Positions 32,325 through 41,224 are shown, counted from the stretch's first letter. The stretch: DNA of 64,000 nt from Candidatus Leptofilum proximum (GCA_016710325.1 JADJXK010000002.1:2790001-2854000), one strand, 5' to 3'. The notes: a model not told the origin generated them from the letters alone. Numbers and translations: made by a program.

Positions 32325-34475
32325 CTAATCCCCAGCAGCGGGTACCGGGCTGATGTACTGCGATGACGCCAGGCCGTAATCGTAAGGCTCGCCAACAACC
32401 TCAAACGGCACATTATAGTTGAACTCAGGAATTGGTGTGGGCGTCTGCCACTCGGGTGAACGAGACCGCCAGGGATTGGTCGACGCCACCGGTTCGGTAC
32501 GCGCACTGGCAATAAAGTTATACACCATGATCAACAGCGACCAGCCAATCACTAGAGCCGTTAACGTCACTAAGATTTGCGTATTAGAAACGCCAAGAGC
32601 CGGTTCGTAATCAGCGATGCGGCGACGCATACCCATGATGCCCATGCTCATCTGCCCAAAGCTCATCACCCAGAAGCCAGGCACCATGAGCCAGAAGTGC
32701 AGCTTACCCAGTGACTCTTTGTACATGTGCCCGGTAATTTTTGGGTACCAGTAATACAAAGCGGCACAGAAGGGGAAGATAAAGCCACCAAACATCGTGG
32801 CATGGAAGTGGCCCACCACCCAGTAGCTGTCGTGCAGGTGCATATCGGTGGGAATCGTACCCAGGATCGGCCCGGTGACGCCACCAATCAGGAAGACGGA
32901 AATGGCCCCCAGCACAAACAACATCGGCGTTTCAAACGAGAGCTTACCTTCCCAGATCGTCGCTACCCAACTGAAGAACTTCACGCCGGTGGGAATGGCC
33001 ACAAACATCGTGGAAATCATAAACGGCACGCGGAGGGCGTCGCTCATGCCAGAAACAAACATGTGGTGCGCCCACACCAGGAAGCCCACCAGGGCAATGC
33101 CGATGCTGGACAAGGCAATCCAGCGGTAGCCAAACAGCGGCTTGCGCGAGAACACCGGCAGCAGCTCACTGATAACCCCCAACCCCGGCAGGACAAACAC
33201 ATACACCACCGGATGCGAATAAAACCAGAAGAGATGCTGGTAGAGAATCGGATCACCACCATTAACCGGATCAAAGAAGGTGAGGCCCAATGTTCGTTCG
33301 GCAATGGTAAGGCTAAGAGCCACACCGACGGTTTGCGTGGCACTGAACTGAATCAACGCCGCAGCCAGCGCCGCCCAGACAAAAATGGGCATCCGGAAAA
33401 GGCTCATGCCCTTGGCCCGCATGGTAATGGTGGAAACGATGATGTTGATGGCGCTGGCGATGGACGAAAAGCCATTCATGTAAAAGCCAAGCAAGAAAAG
33501 CTGCACGCCAACCGACTGGGTATTCAGCGACAAAGGCGCATAACCCACCCAACCGGTATCCCAACCACCAACCGCCATACCGGCCAGGATAAGGATAATT
33601 GACGGTGCCCCAATCCAGTAGCTAAAGGCGTTTAAGCGGGGGAAGGCCATATCGGAGGCGCCAATCATGAGCGGAACCAGGTAGTTGCTCATGGCGCCAA
33701 CACCCAGCAAAATGCTGGCAATCATGACGATACCGTGAGCGCTAAACAGGGTGTTGTATTGGTCAAAGTTCAGGAACTGCATGCCCGGTTGGGCCAGTTC
33801 CAGGCGGAACAGAATGGCAAAGATACCGCCCACAAACAACACAAAGAGGCTGGTAACGCCGTACTGGATACCAATCACTTTGTGATTCACATCGACGGTA
33901 AAGTAGCGGAACCACTCGGGTTTGCCTTCGGGGGCGCCGTGCCGCAAGGGAGTTTTGTGCCCACCCATCCACAAAATCCAGTCGGTGAGCACACCGGCAA
34001 AAAGCAGCGAGCCAAAGATGCTGAGGATACCGCCAAAGACCACGGCCGATTCCACCAGTAAACCTGTTTCCAACCCCATCAGAGCACGCACACCGTTGAC
34101 AATGCCGTTGCCAATGAGGAAGGTCACCACCTGCCCTACCAGGCCCCAGACAAAAGCTGTTTCCGAGGCAAAGTAGAGGAAACGGCCGATCCGCATATTC
34201 TGGAACAGGCCGAGGCCGCTGCCCAGGCCGATGATCACATGAACGACCACCAGCAAAATGGCCAGAGCATTGATGAGGACAGGATAGACTGTGTCTAATA
34301 CGGCCGCAGGAATCAGCAAAAACTGGAGCAAAAACTTAATAAAGCTGGCCACGGGCTCAGCCCCCAAAATAGCCAGCACCAGGGTCGCCCAAATGGCGCC
34401 AACAACACCGCCAAAAATGGCACCAACGGTAGCATAAGAAAATCTTGAACGAACAACTTTAAGTATAGTTAACAT
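32325..34475 (-). CDS. coxA: Cytochrome c oxidase subunit I (caa3, A2-type) with N-terminal membrane extension
   Basis: Catalytic subunit, 716 residues. The canonical part begins near residue 185 (WFRYFTVDVNHKVIGIQYGV) and holds the haem and CuB ligands: FSAHGIVMI, FYSHPVVYVFVLPGLG, VWAHHMFVSGM and VVGHFHATMFGG. Helix VI reads YSHPVVY. The Glu of the usual HPEVY is absent, and Tyr-Ser marks the A2 subfamily, as in Thermus caa3. Residues 1-180 add about four extra membrane helices before the normal start, making the protein longer than the usual ~550. It lies 16 bp after coxB. Confidence 0.95.
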   Translation of the reverse strand: MLTILKVVRSRFSYATVGAIFGGVVGAIWATLVLAILGAEPVASFIKFLLQFLLIPAAVLDTVYPVLINALAILLVVVHVIIGLGSGLGLFQNMRIGRFLYFASETAFVWGLVGQVVTFLIGNGIVNGVRALMGLETGLLVESAVVFGGILSIFGSLLFAGVLTDWILWMGGHKTPLRHGAPEGKPEWFRYFTVDVNHKVIGIQYGVTSLFVLFVGGIFAILFRLELAQPGMQFLNFDQYNTLFSAHGIVMIASILLGVGAMSNYLVPLMIGASDMAFPRLNAFSYWIGAPSIILILAGMAVGGWDTGWVGYAPLSLNTQSVGVQLFLLGFYMNGFSSIASAINIIVSTITMRAKGMSLFRMPIFVWAALAAALIQFSATQTVGVALSLTIAERTLGLTFFDPVNGGDPILYQHLFWFYSHPVVYVFVLPGLGVISELLPVFSRKPLFGYRWIALSSIGIALVGFLVWAHHMFVSGMSDALRVPFMISTMFVAIPTGVKFFSWVATIWEGKLSFETPMLFVLGAISVFLIGGVTGPILGTIPTDMHLHDSYWVVGHFHATMFGGFIFPFCAALYYWYPKITGHMYKESLGKLHFWLMVPGFWVMSFGQMSMGIMGMRRRIADYEPALGVSNTQILVTLTALVIGWSLLIMVYNFIASARTEPVASTNPWRSRSPEWQTPTPIPEFNYNVPFEVVGEPYDYGLASSQYISPVPAAGD

Positions 34476-34491
34476 ATCGTCTTTTCCTTAA

Positions 34492-35556
34492 CTACTGGTC
34501 CAGCGTTTGCATAAAAGCAATCAGATCAGCAATCACGTCTATTTCGGCGCCTTCACTTGCCAGAATTTGTTCTTCCAGTGCAGCAATTTGTTCTCCATAA
34601 TCCTGCGGCATTACGTTTGGACTAAAGCCCGCTACAATGTGATCATTGGGGTTCAAAATGGAGTTACGAATGTATTCATCATCTACAATCACCACACTGC
34701 CATCAGCCAGGGTTTCTTCGCGCAGGTAAATGCCCTGCCAGGTTGGTCCGGCAAGTACCCTACCATCCAGCGAGTGACAGCCACTACAGGCAGGAGACAA
34801 CTCAAGGTAAAACTTCTCGCCCCGCTCTTCTGGTGTCAGATCAGAGTAACGGAAGGCGGAATCTACCAGGAATTGTTCAAAGTCGGCCTGGGATACCACT
34901 TCAACGTTGGCAAGCATACCCGCATGGCCCTGGCCACAAATTTCAGCGCAGCGCAGACGGTAGCTGCCCAGTTTGGTAGGCGTGATCCGTAAGGTTTTGA
35001 CGGTGCCAGGCACCAGGTCTTGCTTCACACGAAACTCAGGCACCCAAAACGAGTGCAGCACATCCACCGATTCCAACTCCAGCAGCACCGGCTGATTCAC
35101 CGGTAAGACGAGCCGATTGGAGCGAATATCCTCGGCGGGATACTCGAAACTCCACGACCACTGCGCGCCAACGACGGAAACAGTCATTTCGTTGTCTTGT
35201 TCGCTGGTAATTTCACCCAGCACCACAAAGCCGTAAATACCAAAACCAATCACGACCAAAGTCGGAATAACGGTCCAGGCAATTTCCAGGCCAGTGTGAC
35301 CATGAACGTGCGGCCCATCCTCGGTGTCATCGGGACGGCGGCGGAAAACAACCACAGAATAGAGCACCATGACCATGATGAAAGCAAAGAGGATGGCCAT
35401 CATGACGAAGTGGCTTTGGAACATGATATCGATGGGTCCAGCCTGCGTGCTGGCCGGGTCCGGCAAAGCAAACATCCAGCTAAACAGGAAGTACAAGCCG
35501 GCAGCGGTAACAACCGTCAGCACAGCAACAGCAATAGCGTGCTTGAATTTTCCCAT
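34492..35556 (-). CDS. coxB: Cytochrome c oxidase subunit II with fused cytochrome c domain
   Basis: A 354-residue protein. After two membrane helices the CuA cupredoxin domain shows DVLHSFWVPEFRVKQDLVPG and the CuA loop CAEICGQGHAGM. A C-terminal cytochrome c domain follows with the haem motif CSGCH near residue 260 and a likely Met ligand in SPNVMPQDYG. This fusion defines a caa3-type oxidase fed by cytochrome c. It heads the operon coxB-coxA-coxIV-coxC. Haem attachment would depend on the Ccm system encoded at the far end of the window. Confidence 0.96.
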   Translation of the reverse strand: MGKFKHAIAVAVLTVVTAAGLYFLFSWMFALPDPASTQAGPIDIMFQSHFVMMAILFAFIMVMVLYSVVVFRRRPDDTEDGPHVHGHTGLEIAWTVIPTLVVIGFGIYGFVVLGEITSEQDNEMTVSVVGAQWSWSFEYPAEDIRSNRLVLPVNQPVLLELESVDVLHSFWVPEFRVKQDLVPGTVKTLRITPTKLGSYRLRCAEICGQGHAGMLANVEVVSQADFEQFLVDSAFRYSDLTPEERGEKFYLELSPACSGCHSLDGRVLAGPTWQGIYLREETLADGSVVIVDDEYIRNSILNPNDHIVAGFSPNVMPQDYGEQIAALEEQILASEGAEIDVIADLIAFMQTLDQ

Positions 35557-35687
35557 AATTGACTTTTTCCCTTAGTTGTTTTTCATATTCAAACGGAATC
35601 GGCGCAACAACCAGAAGGCAAATCCGCTTTTAATGACACTAACACAGCGAGTTTGGTGTATATCAAATAACTGAATTTGCGGAGCCC

Positions 35688-35735
35688 GCATCCTCAGATG
35701 TAGACGGTGGGCATCTGAGGATGCCCACTTCTCAA
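35688..35735. repeat. Dispersed hairpin repeat, copy 1 (partner at 52545)
   Basis: GCATCCTCAGATG (35688-35700) pairs perfectly with CATCTGAGGATGC (35712-35724) around an 11-base loop, followed by CCACTTCTCAA. Nearly the same 48 bp occur at 52545-52592. It lies upstream of the oxidase operon, just after the stop side of the gene at 35766. Confidence 0.8.
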
Positions 35736-35765
35736 GCCATATGCCAGCGCTGGTTTGACAAAACG

Positions 35766-36557
35766 TTAACCAGCATTGATGTAGACCATAAAGCCAATGC
35801 CCAGGCCCAACATGATTAATCCGGTAATAAGAACAGCAATGAAATCCCAGGGGATTTTGCCAAAGTCCGTCTCGTCGACGGCTTCAATTTTTTGCGGCCG
35901 TAAACGCAGCCCCATGATGATCAGCGTGATGAGGGCAAAAACAGCAAAGACAGGCGTGGTGATGTTCACGATACGGCCGTCCATCTCCGTAACCCCTTCT
36001 GGGAAAAAGTTGCGCACCATCACCATCGTGGCAAAACCCACAAACATCAGCGTAATGAGCGCATTACTCACCACCGACCAGCGCGGCATTTTGTGGGAGG
36101 GCATGGGGTCCGTGGTACGGCCGTCACGCATCTGCTTCAGCTGTTCCCGTTGACGCTGCTCCAGCGCACTCTGGTGCGCCCGGTAAGCCTCACTTTCGAC
36201 CGTGCTGTCCCGAATCCCAGACAGCAGCCGGACGATAAACGACAGCCCGCCGCCCACAACCACCACGCCACCAATAATCACCCCGGCAACCACCGCCAGC
36301 GCCACAAACGGCGAGAGCGTATCGGGCAGGGCTTCGGCGGCCGCAGCCAGCGGCCCGGCAGCCAGGGAAGTTTTGATCGCCTCCAGATGAATGGGTTCCG
36401 GTTCGTACGGGATGGCTGTGGTGGTACCACCGCCAAAAGAGAGCGATGGCAGCGAAAAGGCATTTGCCAGGGACGGCCAAACGGCCGTAATCAGGGCAAA
36501 CACCACCAGCAAGCCCAACAAAGGCAGCCACGTTTTCCACGATTCAGGTCTGTTCAA
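35766..36557 (-). CDS. Membrane protein of unknown function
   Basis: A 263-residue protein with an N-terminal helix (LPLLGLLVVFALITAVWPSL), a second at ~85-110 (FVALAVVAGVIIGGVVVVGG), a charged middle (HQSALEQRQREQLKQMRDGR), and three C-terminal helices ending LGIGFMVYINAG. No family is recognised. It lies on the same strand as, and between, an ECF sigma factor gene (230 bp upstream) and the oxidase operon (about 210 bp downstream). A link with respiration is possible but unsupported. Confidence 0.7.
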   Translation of the reverse strand: MNRPESWKTWLPLLGLLVVFALITAVWPSLANAFSLPSLSFGGGTTTAIPYEPEPIHLEAIKTSLAAGPLAAAAEALPDTLSPFVALAVVAGVIIGGVVVVGGGLSFIVRLLSGIRDSTVESEAYRAHQSALEQRQREQLKQMRDGRTTDPMPSHKMPRWSVVSNALITLMFVGFATMVMVRNFFPEGVTEMDGRIVNITTPVFAVFALITLIIMGLRLRPQKIEAVDETDFGKIPWDFIAVLITGLIMLGLGIGFMVYINAG

Positions 36558-36786
36558 GGGTTCTTCTCCTGCCGGGGTCTCGCAACAGAAAAATAAAGTT
36601 TTTGTGCCAAGGCTCCGGTCACCAACAATTGTTTTCTGCTTCGATGCAAAGTTTACAAAATGCGTTGAATAACGACCTCAATTTAACCATTAATTTGCTG
36701 TGACAACAAGCGATAATGAGTTGTTCTGCCTCGTTTGTGGATTTTAGCACAATCTAAGCCTCTGGCAAAAGCCGCTCACCTGCCGC

Positions 36787-37410
36787 TTACTCCTGCCGCC
36801 GCCGGGAAAACGGCCGTTTAAACAGCGACGGTTTGGCCGGTTCAGGGGGTTGAGGCGGACGGCCGTTGCGTTCATGTAAATCTTCCCGCAGCGACAGTAA
36901 CGTCCGGTGATACAACGACTTGATGGCCCCTTCACTGCGCCCCATGATGTCGCCAATTTCCGCATTGGAGAGCCGCTCGACAAACTTCAAAATCAGCAGC
37001 TCCTGCCGATCCGCTGGCAGCCGCCGGATCGACGCGATCAGCGATGCCTTATCCTCCATCAGCTGCGTGGCAAATTCGGGGCTTTCATCCCCCACGTGCC
37101 AGTGCGTGATGTCATCCAGGGCCACAATCTGGCGGCGGCTGTGATCACGATGCCAGTTGGCCACCAGGTTATGAGCAATCCGATACAGCCAGGCCGAAAA
37201 AGGCACCCCCTGATCCTGGTAACGGGGAATATGCTTCATGGCCCGCACAAATATCTTGGCCGTTAAATCTTCCGCATCGGCCACATTACCGGTGCGGTAG
37301 TAGACATAATTATAGATTCGATCGACATAAAGCTCATAAAGCTGCCCAAACGCTTCTTTATCTTCTTTTGCTTGCTCGATCAGTGCTTTTTCATCCACTG
37401 GTGAACTCAA
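36787..37410 (-). CDS. ECF-type RNA polymerase sigma factor
   Basis: A 207-residue sigma-70 family factor with region 2 (LYELYVDRIYNYVYYRTG, DAEDLTAKIFVRAMKHIP, FSAWLYRIAHNLVANWHRD) and region 4 (LPADRQELLILKFVERLSNA, EIGDIMGRSEGAIKSLYHR). A short Pro/Arg-rich tail follows. No anti-sigma gene is directly adjacent; the membrane protein downstream is a possible but unproven candidate. Its target promoters are unknown. Confidence 0.92.
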   Translation of the reverse strand: MSSPVDEKALIEQAKEDKEAFGQLYELYVDRIYNYVYYRTGNVADAEDLTAKIFVRAMKHIPRYQDQGVPFSAWLYRIAHNLVANWHRDHSRRQIVALDDITHWHVGDESPEFATQLMEDKASLIASIRRLPADRQELLILKFVERLSNAEIGDIMGRSEGAIKSLYHRTLLSLREDLHERNGRPPQPPEPAKPSLFKRPFSRRRQE

Positions 37411-37686
37411 CAGTGCCTCTTCCTAAAAACGGTGCAGTCCAGCCGCCCCGCTGCCTTTCGTCACAAACTTTGGCTGCGTTTACAAATAACCATTAACAAG
37501 AAAACGCATCCGCAAGATTTACCCGTTTACCGAAGCCCTAATCTTAAAACGGACAAACCCTTTGTGCGAGGGTGCAGTATATCAGATGCCAGAACGCCTG
37601 CCTAACAAACCCGCGGGTCGAACGCCGTTTAACCGTTGATGAATCGTGCTTGACGGCCGATTTTGGCTTCGTTATGCTCCACCCCG

Positions 37687-38754
37687 ATGAGGCAACATTT
37701 GAGTAACCACGATCCAACCCCGGAAGGCCGCGGCGGCCTGGTCGGCTCCTTTCTTCTGTTCATTGTGCTGCTCTTTTTTATTGGGGCGGTTTTGAACCAG
37801 GACGAGAGGCATACGGCCGTTGCCAGCGCCACTACCCCCACGGCCGAAGCCAACGCCCTGGCCACCCTGCTGCCCACCCCCACCATTGCCGATACCGCCA
37901 CCCCCACCAACACCCCTACCCCTACGCAAACCGCCACCCCCACCAACACCCCCACCATCACGCCAACCAGCACCCCCAGCATCACGCCCAATCCGGCCTG
38001 GACGGCCACACCCAGCCCCACGGCATCCCCGCTGCCCACACCGGTGGACGGCATCAGCACCACCGTGGCCATTCCGGTGCTGATGTACCACTACATCAGC
38101 GTACCGCCGGAAGGTGCGGATAAGTACCGGGTTGATCTTTCCGTCTTGCCAGACAATTTCCGCGCCCAGATGCAGTACCTGGCCGACCACGGCTTTACGC
38201 CCATCGACTTCTACACGCTGTCGCGGGCCGTCACCAACAACGAACTGCTGCCACCCCAGCCCATCATCCTCACCTTCGATGATGGCTACCTGGACAACTA
38301 CGAAATTGCCTACCCCATCCTGCGGGAGTTTGGCTTTGTTGGCACCTTCTTCATTCCCACCGAATTTATCGACAAAAACCGGGTGGGCTACATGACCTGG
38401 CCCATGATCGAGGAGATGGCCGCCGCCGGGCACCGCTTTGAGCCGCATTCCCGCACCCACCCCGACCTGCGTAACCGGGATGAAGCATACCTGATCTGGG
38501 AAATCCTGGGCCCCCAGGAAACGCTGGCTGCCCATCTGGGCTATGCCCCGCGCTACTTTTCCTACCCATCTGGCCGCTACGACGAGGCTGTGCTGGCGAT
38601 GCTGCAGCATCTGGACTTTTGGGGAGCTGTTACCACGACCCGCGGTGACCAATTCGGCTTTGAGAACCGCTTCGTCTGGCCGCGTCTGCGCATCCGTTAC
38701 GACACGCCGCTGGGGGAGTTTGCCGATGTGGTGTATTTGCGGTGGGATGAGTGA
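37687..38754 (+). CDS. Polysaccharide deacetylase (NodB domain), membrane-anchored
   Basis: From ATG 37687 this gives 355 residues. An N-terminal membrane anchor (VGSFLLFIVLLFFIGAVL) is followed by a ~70-residue Thr/Pro linker (TPTNTPTPTQTATP). The carbohydrate esterase 4 domain starts at VAIPVLMYHYISVP. Metal and catalytic motifs are FDDGY (Asp-Asp), HSRTHPDLR and SYPSGRYDE. It removes acetyl groups from surface polysaccharide or peptidoglycan outside the membrane. A TTG in frame at 37663 is an alternative start. It is transcribed divergently from the sigma factor. Confidence 0.9.
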   Translation: MRQHLSNHDPTPEGRGGLVGSFLLFIVLLFFIGAVLNQDERHTAVASATTPTAEANALATLLPTPTIADTATPTNTPTPTQTATPTNTPTITPTSTPSITPNPAWTATPSPTASPLPTPVDGISTTVAIPVLMYHYISVPPEGADKYRVDLSVLPDNFRAQMQYLADHGFTPIDFYTLSRAVTNNELLPPQPIILTFDDGYLDNYEIAYPILREFGFVGTFFIPTEFIDKNRVGYMTWPMIEEMAAAGHRFEPHSRTHPDLRNRDEAYLIWEILGPQETLAAHLGYAPRYFSYPSGRYDEAVLAMLQHLDFWGAVTTTRGDQFGFENRFVWPRLRIRYDTPLGEFADVVYLRWDE

Positions 38755-38756
38755 GA

Positions 38757-38797
38757 AGATGACAGGGTGAAAGGGTGACAGGGTGAAGGGATGAAGG
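38757..38797. repeat. Octamer tandem repeats (GACAGGGT/GAAAGGGT)
   Basis: Five 8-bp units in a row, GACAGGGT GAAAGGGT, then GACAGGGT GAAGGGAT and GAAGGGCA, start within a few bases of the deacetylase stop codon. It is the same family, in reverse orientation, as the CACCTTGT units at 31389-31436. Confidence 0.65.
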
Positions 38798-38913
38798 GCA
38801 TCAAGGGCGTTAACAGAAAATCTATATTTCTCCGATGAACTTCTAACATCGCGCATATCTTTTTCTTACGTTTCTCTTCAAAACTATGCAACGTCGTTAA
38901 AAATTAAGGGTGC

Positions 38914-38986
38914 AGGTGACAACCACACTTCTTAGTTATTTGGTAAAAACAGAAACCCGGAATTAAACCTTTTGTGGTTGTCACCT
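38914..38986. promoter_or_regulatory. 14-bp perfect inverted repeat upstream of hsp20
   Basis: AGGTGACAACCACA (38914-38927) and TGTGGTTGTCACCT (38973-38986) are exact reverse complements 45 bp apart, about 70 bp before the hsp20 ATG. It is not the CIRCE sequence. It could be a regulator site pair, an RNA structure controlling heat-shock expression, or the ends of a very small mobile repeat. Confidence 0.5.
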
Positions 38987-39056
38987 CCCCAGTACAAAAC
39001 AATCCAAAACAAAACCAAGAAACGATAGAAACAAAAGGTATAAGGAGTGCAGAAAG

Positions 39057-39482
39057 ATGACAAAAGTAGTTCGTTGGACCCCCATGAATCCCGTTAATTT
39101 GTTTAATGAGTTTGATCGTTTGTTTGAACGGCCGTACACCCGCACCGCGTCTGAATGGAACATTGCCCTGGACGTGGCCGAAACCGAAGAAGCTTACCTG
39201 GTGAAGGCCAGTGTGCCCGGCATCAACCCCGATGAGATGGAAATCACCCTGGAAGATGATGTGCTCTCGTTGAAGGGCGAGATCAAGCGTGATGAAGAGG
39301 TAGAAGAGGCCAAATATCACGTTCGTGAACGGCGCTACGGCACTTTCAGCCGCAGTATTCGCTTCCCCACGGCCGTTAACAGCGATGCGGTTGAAGCCAC
39401 TTACACCAACGGTGTGCTCAGCCTCAACATTCCCAAAGCGGAAGCCGTTAAGCCCAAACGCATTACGATCAACGCGAACTAA
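39057..39482 (+). CDS. Hsp20/alpha-crystallin family small heat shock protein
   Basis: A 141-residue ATP-independent holdase chaperone. The alpha-crystallin domain spans about residues 37-135, with YLVKASVPGINPDEMEITLE, RRYGTFSRSIRFP and the conserved TNGVLSLNIPK. The short N-terminal arm (NPVNLFNEFDRLFERP) is typical. AAGGAG lies ten bases before the ATG. Monocistronic, ending at a strong terminator. Likely heat-inducible; the upstream inverted repeat is a candidate control element. Confidence 0.96.
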   Translation: MTKVVRWTPMNPVNLFNEFDRLFERPYTRTASEWNIALDVAETEEAYLVKASVPGINPDEMEITLEDDVLSLKGEIKRDEEVEEAKYHVRERRYGTFSRSIRFPTAVNSDAVEATYTNGVLSLNIPKAEAVKPKRITINAN

Positions 39483-39510
39483 ACCAGCCACCAATACCCT
39501 CACACATCAA

Positions 39511-39550
39511 ACAGAGCCTTGCTCGTATTGAGCAAGGCTCTGTTTTGTTT
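39511..39550 (+). terminator. Rho-independent terminator of hsp20
   Basis: ACAGAGCCTTGCTC (39511-39524) pairs perfectly with GAGCAAGGCTCTGT (39529-39542) over a four-base loop and is followed by TTTGTTT. Confidence 0.93.
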
Positions 39551-39611
39551 ACCCAAGATTGGACCAATCTCCGGCGCTGGTGCAATGTGATTAAGTTTGC
39601 ATTTTTTCATG

Positions 39612-39637
39612 TCATACCCGCCTTCGCGGGTATGACA
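39612..39637. repeat. Palindromic repeat GTCATACCCGCC...GGGTATGAC
   Basis: A short hairpin (GTCATACCCGC-CTTC-GCGGGTATGAC) in the convergent gap between hsp20 and a GNAT gene. Related GTCAT-ACCCGC segments occur at 58589-58678. This type of dispersed hairpin is widespread among environmental bacteria. Confidence 0.65.
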
Positions 39638-39678
39638 CTTTCTCTTGTAAAGTTGAAAACTGCAAAGACAGTGCAACC

Positions 39679-40194
39679 TCATACCGGCGGCTTGTTTCGG
39701 GAATAGATTAAGTAGGATCCAAACTCATCTTTCATCTCTTTTTCCAGCATCATGCCCAGCTTACGGGCCACATTGATGGAAGCCACATTTTCCGGGTAAA
39801 TCATACAAATCAGGCGAGTAAGCCCCAGCACGTTGAAAGCATAGTCAGCACAAGCCCGCGCCGCTTCAAATCCCAGTCCCTGACCCCAGAACGCTTTGTC
39901 GAGCAGGTAGGCTACTTCCACCTCGTCACGCTCCTCGATGGTCCAGGGCAGCAGCCCGCAGCGGCCAATAAACTGGTTGGTCGGCTTGTAAATGGTGGCC
40001 CAAAGGCCCAGCTCCGGGTGCCGAGGATGGCCATTAAGGAACCATTCCAGCTCTTCTTTGGTTTCCTCGTAGGTCAGGGTGCCATCAGGAAAGTAGCGCC
40101 GGATTTCCGGGTCGCGGTACAGGGCATACAGGGCGTCCAGATCTTCCGGCAGCAGGCGCCGCAGCAAAAGTCGTTCGGTTTCTAAGATCAACAT
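39679..40194 (-). CDS. GNAT-family N-acetyltransferase (RimJ/RimL type)
   Basis: A 171-residue acetyltransferase. The start LILETERLLLRRLLPEDLDALYAL and later blocks VEVAYLLDKAFWGQGLGFEA and NVASINVARKLGMM are typical of the RimJ/RimL branch, which acetylates N-termini or small amines with acetyl-CoA. The acetyl-CoA-binding loop is GQGLGFEAARA. Substrate unknown. It stands alone. Confidence 0.9.
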   Translation of the reverse strand: MLILETERLLLRRLLPEDLDALYALYRDPEIRRYFPDGTLTYEETKEELEWFLNGHPRHPELGLWATIYKPTNQFIGRCGLLPWTIEERDEVEVAYLLDKAFWGQGLGFEAARACADYAFNVLGLTRLICMIYPENVASINVARKLGMMLEKEMKDEFGSYLIYSRNKPPV

Positions 40195-40305
40195 ATTCTG
40201 CCTTTGCCAGGTTACAAGCCGGCTGCTTGTGGGATAACGGAAGTATATAACGAAAACGGCCGTTCCCCACCCACAATTTTTCTAGCAAAGGCAAATTCAA
40301 GCTGT

Positions 40306-40707
40306 TTAAATCGCGCGCATCCGGTTGTTGCGCTTGTTGTGCTCCACCTCTGCCAGTCCCAATGCTTCCATCAGCGGGGGAATGTACATGCCAAAACGGC
40401 CGCGAAACCCTTTCTTCAGCCCATACCAGCCGCCGATTGGGTTCTCTGGCGAGCGGGCCCAATGCTCTACCGTGCCTTCTTCTGTTTCCTGCTTTTCGTC
40501 CTTGCTGCCCAACAGCATCCAGTCGCCATGCGCCTTGAGCATGGCATGCAGGTCGGCCAGGGCACGGTAATCGTAGTGCAGCACTGTGCTGCCCACCGTA
40601 CAGACGATAATTTCCCGCCCATCCTTTTCGTCGATATACATTTCGTATTCGGCCGTTTGTGGTGGGGTCTTCAACTTCCAGGGATTCTCTTTGGTTCGTT
40701 TTTCCAT
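40306..40707 (-). CDS. Conserved hypothetical protein (possibly DUF6855)
   Basis: A 133-residue soluble protein with conserved-looking blocks WKLKTPPQTAEYEMYIDEKD, TVLHYDYRALADLHAMLKAHGD (part) and HWARSPENPIGGWYGLKKG. The ending is strongly basic (EHNKRNNRMRAI). I recall this pattern as DUF6855, but that needs a profile search. It is the last of three same-strand genes (ECF sigma, SRPBCC protein, this one). No catalytic motif is evident. Confidence 0.7.
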   Translation of the reverse strand: MEKRTKENPWKLKTPPQTAEYEMYIDEKDGREIIVCTVGSTVLHYDYRALADLHAMLKAHGDWMLLGSKDEKQETEEGTVEHWARSPENPIGGWYGLKKGFRGRFGMYIPPLMEALGLAEVEHNKRNNRMRAI

Positions 40708-40747
40708 ATTTTTCTCCTTTGGCCGCGGATTTCGCGGATTTTCCAGA

Positions 40748-41224
40748 TTAATTTTTTTCGTTTTGGATCGTTTCCGCCTCCTTTTTTAAGTCGGCGGCGA
40801 ACTGTTCAAAGGATTGGTCGAACGGCGGGATGAAGCGAGCAAACAGGGGGAAGAACGGTCCGCCAATCTTTTCGCGCATCGTAAAAACAACGGCACCGCC
40901 CGGTCCTTTTTCCAGCGTGTAGATGCGGCTGCCTTGGCTGTCGCCCCACACCAGCCGCCGCTCTGGTTCCATTTCTTTGACCTTCAGGTTGAAGGTGCGC
41001 TTTTCATCCAGCGTGGATTTTAGCTTGAGCCTTTGTCCGGGGTGGACATCGCCCGCCAGGGAAATGATGGTGCTGTTCCAGCGGGGAAAGTCGGCGGCGT
41101 TGGTAAGCAGGGACCAGATGATGGACGGCTCGGCGTGGATGGTGGTGCGTACGGCCGTTTCCCGGCTGAACATCGTCTTGGTGGTAACGGCTTTGCCGTC
41201 CGGGACTTGAGATAAATCTGTCAT
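40748..41224 (-). CDS. SRPBCC/START-like domain protein
   Basis: A 158-residue protein with the helix-grip SRPBCC layout: TTIHAEPSIIWSLLTNAADF, WNSTIISLAGDVHPGQRLKL and a long C-terminal helix (IPPFDQSFEQFAADLKKEAE). Such proteins bind hydrophobic ligands in a central cavity. Upstream on the same strand is an ECF sigma factor gene (about 170 bp away, across a repeat). Ligand unknown. Confidence 0.85.
   Translation of the reverse strand: MTDLSQVPDGKAVTTKTMFSRETAVRTTIHAEPSIIWSLLTNAADFPRWNSTIISLAGDVHPGQRLKLKSTLDEKRTFNLKVKEMEPERRLVWGDSQGSRIYTLEKGPGGAVVFTMREKIGGPFFPLFARFIPPFDQSFEQFAADLKKEAETIQNEKN

Larger units (their letters stand above)
38755..39056. other. Intergenic region, about 300 bp
   Basis: Holds an octamer repeat array directly after the deacetylase stop (38757-38797) and a 14-bp perfect inverted repeat (38914-38986) upstream of hsp20. 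AAGGAG lies just before ATG 39057. No ORF is supported. Confidence 0.6.

Noticed and set aside
37672..38856. 394-codon open frame opposite the polysaccharide deacetylase
   Set aside because: Its Gly/Arg-rich composition mirrors the Thr/Pro linker of the real gene, and the plus-strand protein carries the NodB motifs.
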